From Phoenix dactylifera (lineage: Eukaryota; Streptophyta; Magnoliopsida; Arecales; Arecaceae), in assembly GCF_009389715.1 (NCBI RefSeq), contig NC_052399.1, positions 5,334,585-5,398,584 of the forward strand: a DNA stretch of 64,000 nucleotides. Direction: 5' to 3'. Below are positions 49,603 through 59,265 of the stretch, piece after piece (the stretch's first letter is position 1; each line of letters starts with the position of its first letter). The translations under genes were made by a program, and so were the position numbers. The notes beneath the pieces are model-generated. The model did no database searches. It had not been told where the DNA came from and saw only the letters and a program-made list of their open reading frames with translations.

Positions 49603-51310
49603 TCCCGAGGCTCGGCCCTCGGATGCCTGGCTAGCCCGATGATCATCCCGGGAGCAGACTAGCCGGAAGCCCCGACCGGTCGCCTCGGCTTGCGCCAGCC
49701 TTGGCCGACCAACGAGTGGAAGGTCCCGAGGCTCGGCCCTCGGATGCCAGGCTAACCCGACGATCATCCCGGGAGCAGACTAGCCTGAAGCCCCGACCGG
49801 TCGCCTCGGCTCGCGCCAGCCTTGGCCGACCAACGAGTGGAATTTCCTGAGGCTTGACAACCCTCGGATGCCAGGCTAACCCGACGATCATCCCGGGAGC
49901 AGACTAGCCTGAAGCCCCGACCGGTCGCCTCGGCTTGCGCCAGCCTTGGCCGACCAACGAGCGGAATGTCCCGAGGCTCGGCCCTCGGATGCCAGGCTAA
50001 CCCGACGATCATCCCGGGAGCAGACTAGCCTGAAGCCCCGACCGGTCGCCTCGGCTTGCGCCAGTCTTGGCCGACCAACGAGTGGAAGGTCCCGAGGCTC
50101 GGCCCTCGGATGCCAGGCTAACCCGATTATCATCCCGGGAGCAGACTAGCCTGAAGCCCCGACCAGTCGCCTCGGCTTGCGCCAGCCTTGGCCGACCAAC
50201 GAGCGGAATGTCCCGAGGCTCGGCCCTCGGATGCCAGGCTAACCCGACGATCATCCCGGGAGCAGACTAGCCTGAAGCCCCGACCGGTCGCCTCGGCTTG
50301 CGCCAGTCTTGGCCGACCAACGAGTGGAAGGTCCCGAGGCTCGGCCCTCGGATGCCAGGCTAACCCGATTATCATCCCGGGAGCAGACTAGCCTGAAGCC
50401 CCGACCGGTCGCCTCGGCTTGCGCCAGCCTTGGCCGACCAACGAGCGGAATGTCCCGAGGCTCGGCCCTCGGATGCCAGGCTAACCCGACGATCATCCCG
50501 GGAGCAGACTAGCCTGAAGCCCCGACCGGTCGCCTCGGCTTGCGCCAGCCTTGGCCGACCAACGAGTGGAAGGTCCCGAGGCTCGGCCCTCGGATGCCAG
50601 GCTAACCCGATGATCATCCCGGGAGCAGACTAGCCGGAAGCCCCGACCGGTCGCCTCAGCTTGCGCCAGCCTTGGCCGACCAACGAGTGGAAGGTCCCGA
50701 GGCTCGGCCCTCGGATGCCAGGCTAACCCGACGATCATCCCGGGAGCAGACTAGCCTGAAGCCCCGACCGGTCGCCTCGGCTCGCGCCAGCCTTGGCCGA
50801 CCAACGAGTGGAATTTCCTGAGGCTTGACAACCCTCGGATGCCAGGCTAACCCGACGATCATCCCGGGAGCAGACTAGCCTGAAGCCCCGACCGGTCGCC
50901 TCGGCTTGCGCCAGCCTTGGCCGACCAACGAGCGGAATTTTCTGAGGCTTGACAACCCTCGGATGCCAGGCTAACCCGACGATCATCCCGGGAGCAGACT
51001 AGCCTGAAGCCCCGACCGGTCGCCTCGGCTTGCGCCAGCCTTGGCCGACCAACGAGCGGAATTTCCTGAGGCTTGACGGCCCTCGGATGCCTGGCTAGCC
51101 CGATGATCATCCCGGGAGCAGACTAGCCGGAAGCCCCGACCGGTCGCCTCGGCTTGCGCCAGCCTTGGCCGACCAACGAGTGGAAGGTCCCGAGGCTCGG
51201 CCCTCGGATGCCAGGCTAACCCGATGACTATCCCGGGAGCAGACTAGCCTGAAGCCCCGACCAGTTGCCTCGGCATGCGCCAGCCTTGGTCGACCAACGA
51301 GTGGAATTTC
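49603..51310. repeat. 121/124-bp tandem array of copy B, about 14 units
   Basis: Inverted counterpart of the array in copy A. Variant order is largely the same, but a two-unit block (about 50009-50250) carrying private changes is repeated at 50251-50492, showing a recent two-unit duplication in B. Confidence 0.92.
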
Positions 51311-51428
51311 CTGAGGCCTAACCCTCGGATGCCCGGCTTAGCGCCGGAAGAATTTCCTGAGGCCTAACCCTCGGATGCCTGGCTTAGCGCCGGAAGAATT
51401 TCCTGAGGCCTAACCCTCGGATGCCTGG
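51311..51428. repeat. Remnant of 46-bp array in copy B (2.6 units)
   Basis: Two full and one truncated 46-bp units, then an abrupt switch to the LTR start at 51429. Compared with copy A about 24 units and the whole antisense gene are missing. Confidence 0.9.
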
Positions 51429-52313
51429 TGTTACGGGGGAAATAAGCCGCCATGCCCCACGTGACCGGCACGCGCGCCCAGGAAGACTACGGCTGCCCTT
51501 TGATCCAGCAATCCGACCCCGAGTCGGACATCCTCGGCTCCGCAGCCCGACCCCGAGTCGGCTGCCCTTTGATCCAGCGCTCCGACCCCGAGTCGGACGT
51601 CCTCGGCTCCGCAGCCCGACCCCGAGTCGGCTGCCCTTTGATCCAGCAATCCGACCCCGAGTCGGACGTCCTCGGCTCCGCAGCCCGACCCCGAGTCGGC
51701 TGCCCTTTGATCCAGCAATCCGACCCCGAGTCGGATATCCTCGGCTCCGCAGCCCGACCCCGAGTCGGCTGCCCCTTGATCCAGCGCTCCGACCCCGAGT
51801 CGGAGATCTCTTGATAACGACAGGCTATTCCCCAGAGGCACGCCGCGGCCTCCTGCTCCACTACTCCCTGCAACGGCTGTATCCGATGCTGCTCCACGAT
51901 CTCCTGCATCAGCCGTACAAAGCGGAGCCCCACTATGCCCTGACGTGGCCGTACCCGGTGCTGCTCCACGACGCCCTGTAACGGCCATGTCAGTGGCCAC
52001 ACCATCGTGCCCCACGATAACGAACCCCCCTGAGAGACCCCCCGGCCAGGTATATATGCGGCTGGGGGGAGAAAGGGGGGGTGAGCAATATCTCCCAGAG
52101 CACTCTCTTACTTGCGATTATCACCTCTCCTCCTCCTCCAATCTCCTCTGACTTGACCGTCGGAGGGCCATCACCACCCTGGTGGTGGTGCAAGGCTTGT
52201 TCGCAGGTTTCTTGGCGGAAGGTGGAGCGCAACCAACACCAACCAAGACAACTCAGACGGAACCCCGTTCACACCGCAGTGCCAATCGTTCTCGGTTTGG
52301 ACCACCAGCAACA
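51429..52313 (+). repeat. Shared LTR of gypsy copies B and C
   Basis: An 885-bp LTR, TGTTACGGGG...CAGCAACA, with TATATATG at 52051. It is preceded by copy B sequence and followed by a PBS-like GTTGGCGCTAGAGG and a gag start, so it is both 3' LTR of B and 5' LTR of C. It contains 4.6 copies of a 69-bp unit (about 51493-51810) that is single in the LTR of copy A. Confidence 0.88.
51493..51810. repeat. 69-bp tandem units inside the LTR
   Basis: Units start at 51493, 51562, 51631, 51700 and 51769 (last partial). Each holds two CCGACCCCGAGTCGG palindromes, so the LTR gains a ladder of short hairpin-forming words. Confidence 0.9.
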
Positions 52314-52327
52314 GTTGGCGCTAGAGG
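52314..52327 (+). other. Primer-binding site region of gypsy copy C
   Basis: GTTGGCGCTAGAGG directly after the LTR end CA. The position and the TTGGCGC start fit plant gypsy PBS sequences; the tRNA species was not determined. Confidence 0.65.
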
Positions 52328-52353
52328 AAGGGCCGAATCTTAGAACGATCGTA

Positions 52354-52393
52354 ATGGCACGGCGAGGTGGTCGTGGAGCTTCCAATGCTTCCG
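52354..52393 (+). pseudogene. gag start of copy C, interrupted by copia insertion
   Basis: ATG followed by MARRGGRGASNAS, 27 bp after the PBS. The frame is cut at 52393 by the copia element and resumes in the same frame at 61052 (GRGASRASGREAAAS). Removing one copy of the TTCCG duplication would leave the codon phase intact, which supports a single insertion event. Confidence 0.75.
52389..52393. repeat. Target-site duplication TTCCG, left
   Basis: TTCCG directly before the copia 5' LTR; the right copy is 61047-61051, separated from the canonical LTR end by 19 bases. Confidence 0.7.
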
Positions 52394-54155
52394 TGTTGAC
52401 CACCTAATGGATTTTGATGAATACAAAACACGAGAGTATAATTTCATTTATCTTAACAATTCGATTGAGGAATTCATGTGTTTTACTTAGAAAATTGTTA
52501 AGAAATGTCTAGGCAAGTTCCCACAATTTTTATGAATTTATTGAAGAATATTTTGAGCTAAAGAAAAAGTTCAGGGACAGCCGAGACGTCTCCTGATAGT
52601 TTCAGAGACGTCTCTGGCACAAACAGGAAGAACTGGCACACTTGGAGTCGTCCCCGGCACCTGCCGAGTCGTCCCCGCGTTAGCGGAGTCGACTCTCTCA
52701 GAAGCGGAGTCGACTCTCTCAGTGGCGGCAGAAAGACGTTTCTCAAGGGATATGCGCGAGACGTCCCCGCTGTACGCGGAGTCGTCCCCGCAAGCAAAAA
52801 TGAGACTCCCCGAGACGTCCCCAAGATGGCGGAGACGGCTCTCTCAGGGTTTTCCAGAGAATGGTTTTTGCGGTGATAAGGAAGCGGAGTCGACTCTGAG
52901 ATAGCGGAGTCGTCCCCACGCATAAAGTGGACACAAGCGGAGACGTCCCCTGAAAGAGCGGAGACGACTCTCTCAGGGAATTCCAGAGGGCAAGTTTTTC
53001 GGAGACAAAGAAGCGGAGTCGTCCCCAAAGAAGCGGAGTCGTCCCCACTCAAAAAGCACAGACAAGGCGAGACGTCCCCGTAAAGTGCCGAGTCGACCCC
53101 AGATAAAGTAAAAAGTAAAATCCTGTAGGTGAGACGTCTCTCGCTGTAGCGGAGACGTCCCCGGAGCGCCTGGGACGCGACTGACAGCTTTTCAGGTTTG
53201 ATTTTGAATTTCAAATCCTTCTCTTTTTGTCTCTAACGGCTATATTTGCTTTTTGGGCTATAAAAGGGACCTCTTAAGTGGTTCTCAACAACTCTTCACC
53301 AACCCAAAGCAAAATCATTCAAGAGAGAAGTTTGAAAGAAAAGCTCAAGGGAGTGAGTGCATCCAAGGAAGGAAATCAAGTACTTTCAAGTCTCCCAAGT
53401 GATTTCAAGCTCAACCACTCTCGTGTGCTCGGGATTCAAAGCTCACACCCAACCCTACGCGTCCCACATCGGAAGAATCAACATCTCCCACGCTTCCAAC
53501 GGCAAAAAAAGGGTTCTTCCGATTTTATTGTTTCTCATTGTTATATTTGCTTCTTAAGAGCTTTCAAATCTTTTGTAAAACGTTTGAATATTGAGCTTGT
53601 TTCAGTCAAGGGACTTGGAACAAGGGATAGGGGTCCCAAGCCTAAGTTAAAATTGGGGGATTGTAGGGTTCGTTGTTAGCCCGGGGTAAAACAACGAGTT
53701 GGGTAGTTCACTCGAAAAACTACCGGATTGTAGGGTTCGTTGTTAGCCCGGTGTAAAACAACAAGTTGGGTTGTGAGCTTGTAAAACAACCGACTGTAAT
53801 CTTGAGGATTATAGTGAAATTCCCAAGAGGTCTTGGGGAGTGGATGTAGGTGCTGGGGTGCACCGAACCACTATATGTTTGTTGTGTTTGTGATGCTTTT
53901 TGTCATTGTCTAACTTGCTCACCTACTTACTTAGATAAATTGCTTGCTTAACTCTTATCCGTGCATCCTTTAGTTGCAAGCATATTTAATTTACTTAATC
54001 AAGTCTCATTCAATAAATCAAACTGTTGCTAAGTTTAAATTCCACTGTGCATCTATACAACTTAGCATAATTAATTGAAAAGTTTTAGAAGTAGTACAAA
54101 AGTTTTAAAAGACCCAATTCACCCCCCCCTCTTGGGTTGTATCTACTGGGCAACA
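52394..54155 (+). repeat. 5' LTR of copia element
   Basis: 1762 bp. The segment 52575-53175 is a dense ladder of GCGGAGTCGTCCCCG / GAGACGTCCCCG / GAGTCGACTCTCTCAG words in a loose tandem. TATAAAAG box at 53259-53266. Ends TG..CA. Confidence 0.92.
53259..53266 (+). promoter_or_regulatory. TATA box in copia 5' LTR
   Basis: GGGCTATAAAAGGGACC, a canonical TATA context. Same in the 3' LTR at 60131-60138. Confidence 0.75.
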
Positions 54156-54157
54156 AG

Positions 54158-54169
54158 TGGTATCAGAGC
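54158..54169 (+). other. Copia primer-binding site (initiator tRNA-Met)
   Basis: TGGTATCAGAGC, two bases after the LTR end, matching the 3' end of plant initiator tRNA-Met. Confidence 0.92.
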
Positions 54170-54217
54170 AGGTGCTCTAAGACTAATTATTGATCTCACG
54201 ATCAAGAGCCAAAGATC

Positions 54218-55408
54218 ATGACAACTCAAATAGATAGTTTTCTAGGAGAAGGACAATTAATTGATACACCTCCACTATTTAATGGCATAAACTATACACA
54301 TTGGAAAGCACGCATGCGCATTTTCATACAATCACTTGATTATAATTTATGGAGAGTTATAGTCAATGGAACACACACAAACACTAGTCATAATGAGAAA
54401 ATGGCTCAACAAAATTCAAAAGCCATGAACCTATTATATTGTGCATTAGATAGGAATGAGTTTAATTGCATATCTTCTTGCATAACTGCTAAAGACATGT
54501 GGAATATGCTAGAGGCTAAATATGAAAGCACTAACATTTTTAGTGAATCTGAAATTAGCTCTAAAGAAAAAGAGAGACAAGGTGATATTGAAAACCTATG
54601 CCTTGTGGCACACAAGGACGAGGTATGTATTGAAATGCAAAGTGTCTCCTCTTCTGAATATGAAGTATATGATAAACTTGAAAATGATTTTACACTTGAT
54701 GAGTTACATGATGCATTTCTTGATTTAATGAAAGAACATAAGAAACTCATTTGTAAAAACAAGAACCTGAAGAATGAAAAGAAAATCCTAGTAAATGAAA
54801 CTGAAATCTTAATTAAGGAAAATAAAGAACTAAATCAGAAAAACCAACTTCTCACTGAAAGCCATGATAAACTTAAAAAAAATAATGAATTGCTTTCAGA
54901 AGATAACAAAAGATTAACTAAAGAAGTTGACAAATTAAAATCTGTTGTTGAAAGATTTACTTTGAGCTCTGAAAAGTTGAATCTAATGATAAATAATCAA
55001 AGAGCTGAATTTGATAATATTGAATTGGGATGTCAACCTTGGTACACCCAAAAATCTTTCAATAATATGTTTGTTAAAACAGTTTCTAATCATTTTAAAA
55101 TAGATTCTTATATTGCTGATAAACAGGAACAAAGATTATGCAAAATCTCTTCTGTTCCTAAATCTGTACATTGCAAATTTGATAAACCTAAAAGGCAAAA
55201 ACAGAAAACTGAAGGGTTATCTACCACTCATGTTAAATCCATGTTTGTTAAATTTAATAAGAAGATGCAGAAATACACTTCTTGTAGTCCTAAAATCTGC
55301 AAGCCTATGGACAAAATAGCTATTAAGAAAATATGGGTTCCAAAAGGAACAATAATAGCTAACCTGCAAGGACCCAAAAGAGCTTGGGTTCCTAAGTTGA
55401 AAATCTAA
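54218..55408 (+). CDS. gag-like protein of the copia element
   Basis: 396 codons, intact. The N-terminus has the copia gag pattern PPLFNGINYTHWKARMRIFI and later TAKDMWNMLEAKYES. The middle (about 155-250) is a Lys/Asn/Glu-rich coiled coil. The C-terminus carries KKIWVPKGTI and GPKRAWVPK, phrases typical of Sirevirus gag-pol. No CCHC zinc knuckle was seen, so RNA binding may rely on basic residues or be lost; compared with full Sirevirus gag the segment after 'EAKYES' looks shortened by deletion. Pol is not in frame after it. Whether this protein supports packaging is unknown. Confidence 0.8.
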   Translation: MTTQIDSFLGEGQLIDTPPLFNGINYTHWKARMRIFIQSLDYNLWRVIVNGTHTNTSHNEKMAQQNSKAMNLLYCALDRNEFNCISSCITAKDMWNMLEAKYESTNIFSESEISSKEKERQGDIENLCLVAHKDEVCIEMQSVSSSEYEVYDKLENDFTLDELHDAFLDLMKEHKKLICKNKNLKNEKKILVNETEILIKENKELNQKNQLLTESHDKLKKNNELLSEDNKRLTKEVDKLKSVVERFTLSSEKLNLMINNQRAEFDNIELGCQPWYTQKSFNNMFVKTVSNHFKIDSYIADKQEQRLCKISSVPKSVHCKFDKPKRQKQKTEGLSTTHVKSMFVKFNKKMQKYTSCSPKICKPMDKIAIKKIWVPKGTIIANLQGPKRAWVPKLKI

Positions 55409-56090
55409 ATATTTTCTGCAGGTGTGTCTAGCACTCAAGGCTCCAACAAAAGATGTTAAATTGGACATTGGGTGCTCTAGACATATATTAAAGAGTGAAA
55501 CTTAAAATACACTTAAGAAAAGTGACTAAAATGGAAGAAATAATGAAATTAGTAATTCTTGCATCCTCTCATACTGAAATTGTTTTATTAGTTGATTAAA
55601 ACATAACTTGCAAGTATTAATCATTCTTTTCTTGTGATATAAGTGATATTTCTGATATGAAAAGAAAATATATCCAAATCACTCCATCTTTCTAGATTAT
55701 GCTTTACTTATAGATGGATAATTTGGTAAATCAATTCTCCTAAGAATAACTCTATGAATTCTCTATATGCTTGATTGAGAGTTTTTATCCATGGCATTAT
55801 TGTTTATTGATCATAGATATGATAATGTGTACTTGGTATGCTTTTGAATATATGCACTATGAATACCAAAATTAAAGAAACCATCTTTGGCATATAAAAT
55901 CAACTCATGCTAGTATGTACTTAATCTCAAAAGACCTTGCCATTGCCTTACTTAGATTATCTTCTGAAAGGTCAAAGTTTGCTATGCATGTTAACTAAGG
56001 AAACAAACAAGAATCAATTTCTAAATCTAAAGATGTTGTTTCCATCACTATGTTTTCAAAAGCTTACATTGGATTTGTTCTTGGCAAATA
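55409..56090 (+). pseudogene. Decayed protease and GAG-pre-integrase remnant
   Basis: LDIGCSRHILKSE (from about 55460) matches the copia protease start LDSGCSRHM with the catalytic Ser-Gly changed (DIG for DSG). The later phrases LKHNLQVL and GNKQESISKSKDVVSI recall the pre-integrase region. Several stops and frame changes. The homology ends near 56090 where a GC-rich block begins. Confidence 0.6.
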
Positions 56091-56400
56091 AAATTGGTAT
56101 CAGAGCCATAGGTCTCGAGTTCGAAACCCAGGCATCACGTTGGGGGGGGGGGGATTGTTGGCGGAGGCCTGAGGGGCCGAGTCAACGTTGGCGGAGGCCT
56201 GGAGGGCCGAGTCAGTCCCGCCGCCTACCAACGTGGATGCGCTGGAGGAGTAGGGTGGGTTATACCACTAGGGGGTCCCTGAACCCACTGGCGAGGCCCT
56301 GTCGGAGTCCGGAGTTGGGCGAGGCTTGGTCGGAGTCGACTCGTGGCGCTATGGGCCCTTGCGCTAGTTTAAGGAAATAAAGTTGCACCTTCACTAACAC
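56091..56400 (+). mobile_element. GC-rich inserted block with PBS-like start
   Basis: Starts TTGGTATCAGAGCCATAGG, which resembles a tRNA-Met type PBS followed by 'ggtctcgagttcgaaaccc'. A G run (56143-56154) and GC-rich DNA with two copies of a GGCGGAGGCCTG phrase follow. It contrasts with the AT-rich flanks. Probably the interior of another small LTR element (TRIM-like) captured by template switching or inserted here. No paired LTRs seen. Confidence 0.5.
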
Positions 56401-59251
56401 CTGCGGGTTAGGGAGCAAATAGAGTATAGAGCATAAGAAAGTTAAAAATGAAAGACAAAGTAAATGAAAGTATACAAGAAAGAATCAATTCAAATTTTTA
56501 GTCACATGGAAACACACTTTAAGGATGAAATCGGTGCAAAATTATATTTAAATAGGGGGAGTTTATTTGAAAAGAATTGATTTTGATACTTGACATGCTT
56601 GTTCTTAATATTTTAATGTATGACTTAACACACACTATATTTTGCATGTGGCATGATATTTTAAATTATGGGTTCTCAATATCTTTTGTAGTACCCCATA
56701 CTTGGACAATTTGATTGAATGTTTGAAATGCTACATAACATCTTTTGTTTGGTTTTATTGAAAAGAAAATTCAGATTTGTTATTCACAATCATCGTTAAA
56801 ATCTGAAAGATAAATAAATTTGTAAAAAAAAAAAGGGAGAAGAGAAGGATATCTCTATTTAGGCAAAATGAATTGAGTTTGTCTTATCCATCAACTTGCT
56901 TAACTTTGATACATAATACCCTAATACTTGTTAAAAAATCCTCCATTTAGTACCAAAACTCAACATTTAATACAAAGATTCTGAATATGCTCTTATATGT
57001 TTGAAATATGTATTTTCAATCGTAATCATTTAAGATGAGCTATAATGTGATTTTGAAAGCCTTTATTGAAAATCCTATGTAATTCAGAATCTGATTTTGT
57101 ATAAAAGCTTAAACTAAATGTGATTTTTTAAATAAAGTCTTACTTTAGGAAAAACAGAATTAATTTTGATGCCTTTGGTGATTGCTCCGATACGCATCCG
57201 AAACATATCATTTCTTATCTTCAAAGTATACTATATTGGTTCAAATGATGTGTCTTTCGATGATCTTGATTGCAAACAAAAATTTCTAAATATATGATTT
57301 TATTCTGATATTAAAAGGATTTATTGTGTTTCATGTATACATTGCTGAAAAACTATGATTAAGAAATTGAGTTCTATAAATATATATACCTCAATGATCA
57401 TCTATATGTTTTCTCCCCTACATTATTAAAGACTTCCATCAATAGAGTGAATGATCTTAAAACTAGAAATATTTCAGTTCACTCAAATGACTCTAAAAGA
57501 AAGAAAATGTAAATGCTTTTGAAAGAAATTGAGCTTCAATTGAATCATTTTCTGATTAATACTTTTATACATTTTCTCTAAGATTAGGAGAAAGCATAAC
57601 TTGTTCTTAAAGGATTAGAAAGAGTGATTACTATAAATTCTGAATAATTCTAGATCACTCTACATTCTTGATATTACAGAATTTCAGTGTTATTCACGTT
57701 TATCACTAAAATCTGAAATTCAACAATTAAAATGATTAAAGAAGAATGCATCTTTTGAGGGGGAGCTTTAGATATTCAGTATCCTATCCCAAAGACACTT
57801 TATTTTGATGCATACTTAGAATTTTATGGATTGATTTTGATGAACCTCCTTATATTGCAATACATGCTTTAATTATAAGTTTATACCTTAAGATGAGTTC
57901 TATAAAGGTTGTCTTATCTCAAACCTTGAGTCTTATGAAAATAAGCTGAAACTTATAGAAAATATATTTTTGAGATTGACAATTTTATTGAACATTATCT
58001 ACAAATTCTAAACTCTTAAAATAGAATGATCAATTAAGGGGGAGAAAGAAAATTTCAGAAGGAAAGACCTTATGGAACTTAATCGCATAAATCTATAACT
58101 AAAGGAGAGGGAAAGAATACTAAATGAAAAGTGATCCTAATGCTCTCCAATATGTATCATCTGAAATTTAAATCTGAAAATCTTTATGATACACCTTGAG
58201 GCTTATTATTTGGTTAATATATCTTATGCATAAATCATGAACCAAATTGCAATTCAAATAGTTGATCTTAAGAGCCTCTAACTTAATGAAAAAGGGGGAG
58301 AATAATGTGTTGAATTTCCTTGAGTATCTCTTAGAAAACCAATTTTTGGAATTTACTGATGAATTCTTATTGGCTTGTCTCTAGAACTTCAATTTTTATG
58401 CCAATTCATTATTATATATACCAAAATGTGTTTCCTTTTTAAAGGATTAAAGTCTTTATAAGAACCTTCAAAACTTTGAATTTTATGTATGCTCTAAGAT
58501 ATATCATAAACTGCATGAATTCATGTTTTTGGCATTTATGCCACAATATTTTTACACCATAAAAGAACTTTGCAATCATACTTAATATACTGCTCTTATA
58601 CTCTGAAAATTAGTTAAATTGCTCTCATGTTGATAAAATACTTAATATATTAGGCAAAAGATCTTAAATGAACAAGCTTTCATACTTATTATTGAAGAGA
58701 GGTTAGATTTCCATTCGTGCTTTTCTTGAATATCATTTGTGGTACTTCTTGAATTAACTTAAGGAAGATTCCACCTACACTTGATTAGAAAACTATCTGT
58801 GTTCTGCTATGAAATTATCTTAATTGGCTCTGATCTATGCTCATTAATCTGATTCTAATATTATTGCCTTGAGTTATATGATTCATATCCTTGCAATAAT
58901 TTGACATGCAATTCAGAGAACAATAAGAAATATTTGAGTATTCTTATCTTTGTGCTTAATGTTTCACTATCTTTTTGATGTTGTCAAAAAGGGGGAGAAA
59001 TATTTAAGTATATGCTCATAATGCTTTGTGTTTTTGAATTGAATACAAATCAGCTGAAATTGAAATGTGTTAAGCTGATTAAATCTAAAGCATTATCATG
59101 AAGTATGTTTTAAATATATATGCTTTCTACTTCATGCAACTTAGCTATGCATTAGTTCTAGAACACAATATATTTTATATTGCACATACTCAAATACTGT
59201 GTATATGTTTAAATCATAAATTTTGCATATACTCAGTATTTTGTCATCATC
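56401..59251 (+). other. AT-rich 3' interior of copia element with repeated PPT-like motifs
   Basis: No open frame above about 60 codons. AAGGGGGAG-type motifs occur near 56554, 56824-56849, 57757, 58036, 58288, 58986 and, just before the LTR, 59252. Multiple PPTs upstream of the 3' LTR are a described Sirevirus feature. The space where RT to envelope-like genes would lie is replaced by this non-coding DNA. Confidence 0.7.
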
Positions 59252-59265
59252 AAAAAGGGGGAGAT
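59252..59265 (+). other. Polypurine tract of copia element
   Basis: CAAAAAGGGGGAGAT directly before the 3' LTR. Confidence 0.85.

Noticed and set aside
52558..53214. 218-codon minus-strand open frame in the copia LTR, repeated at 59430-60086
   Set aside because: Lies on the LTR repeat ladder, low-complexity translation, no domain; produced by the short repeated words.
56093..56135. tRNA-like text TGGTATCAGAGCC...GTTCGAAACCC
   Set aside because: Cannot fold as a complete tRNA; better explained as a retroelement primer-binding site and adjoining sequence.
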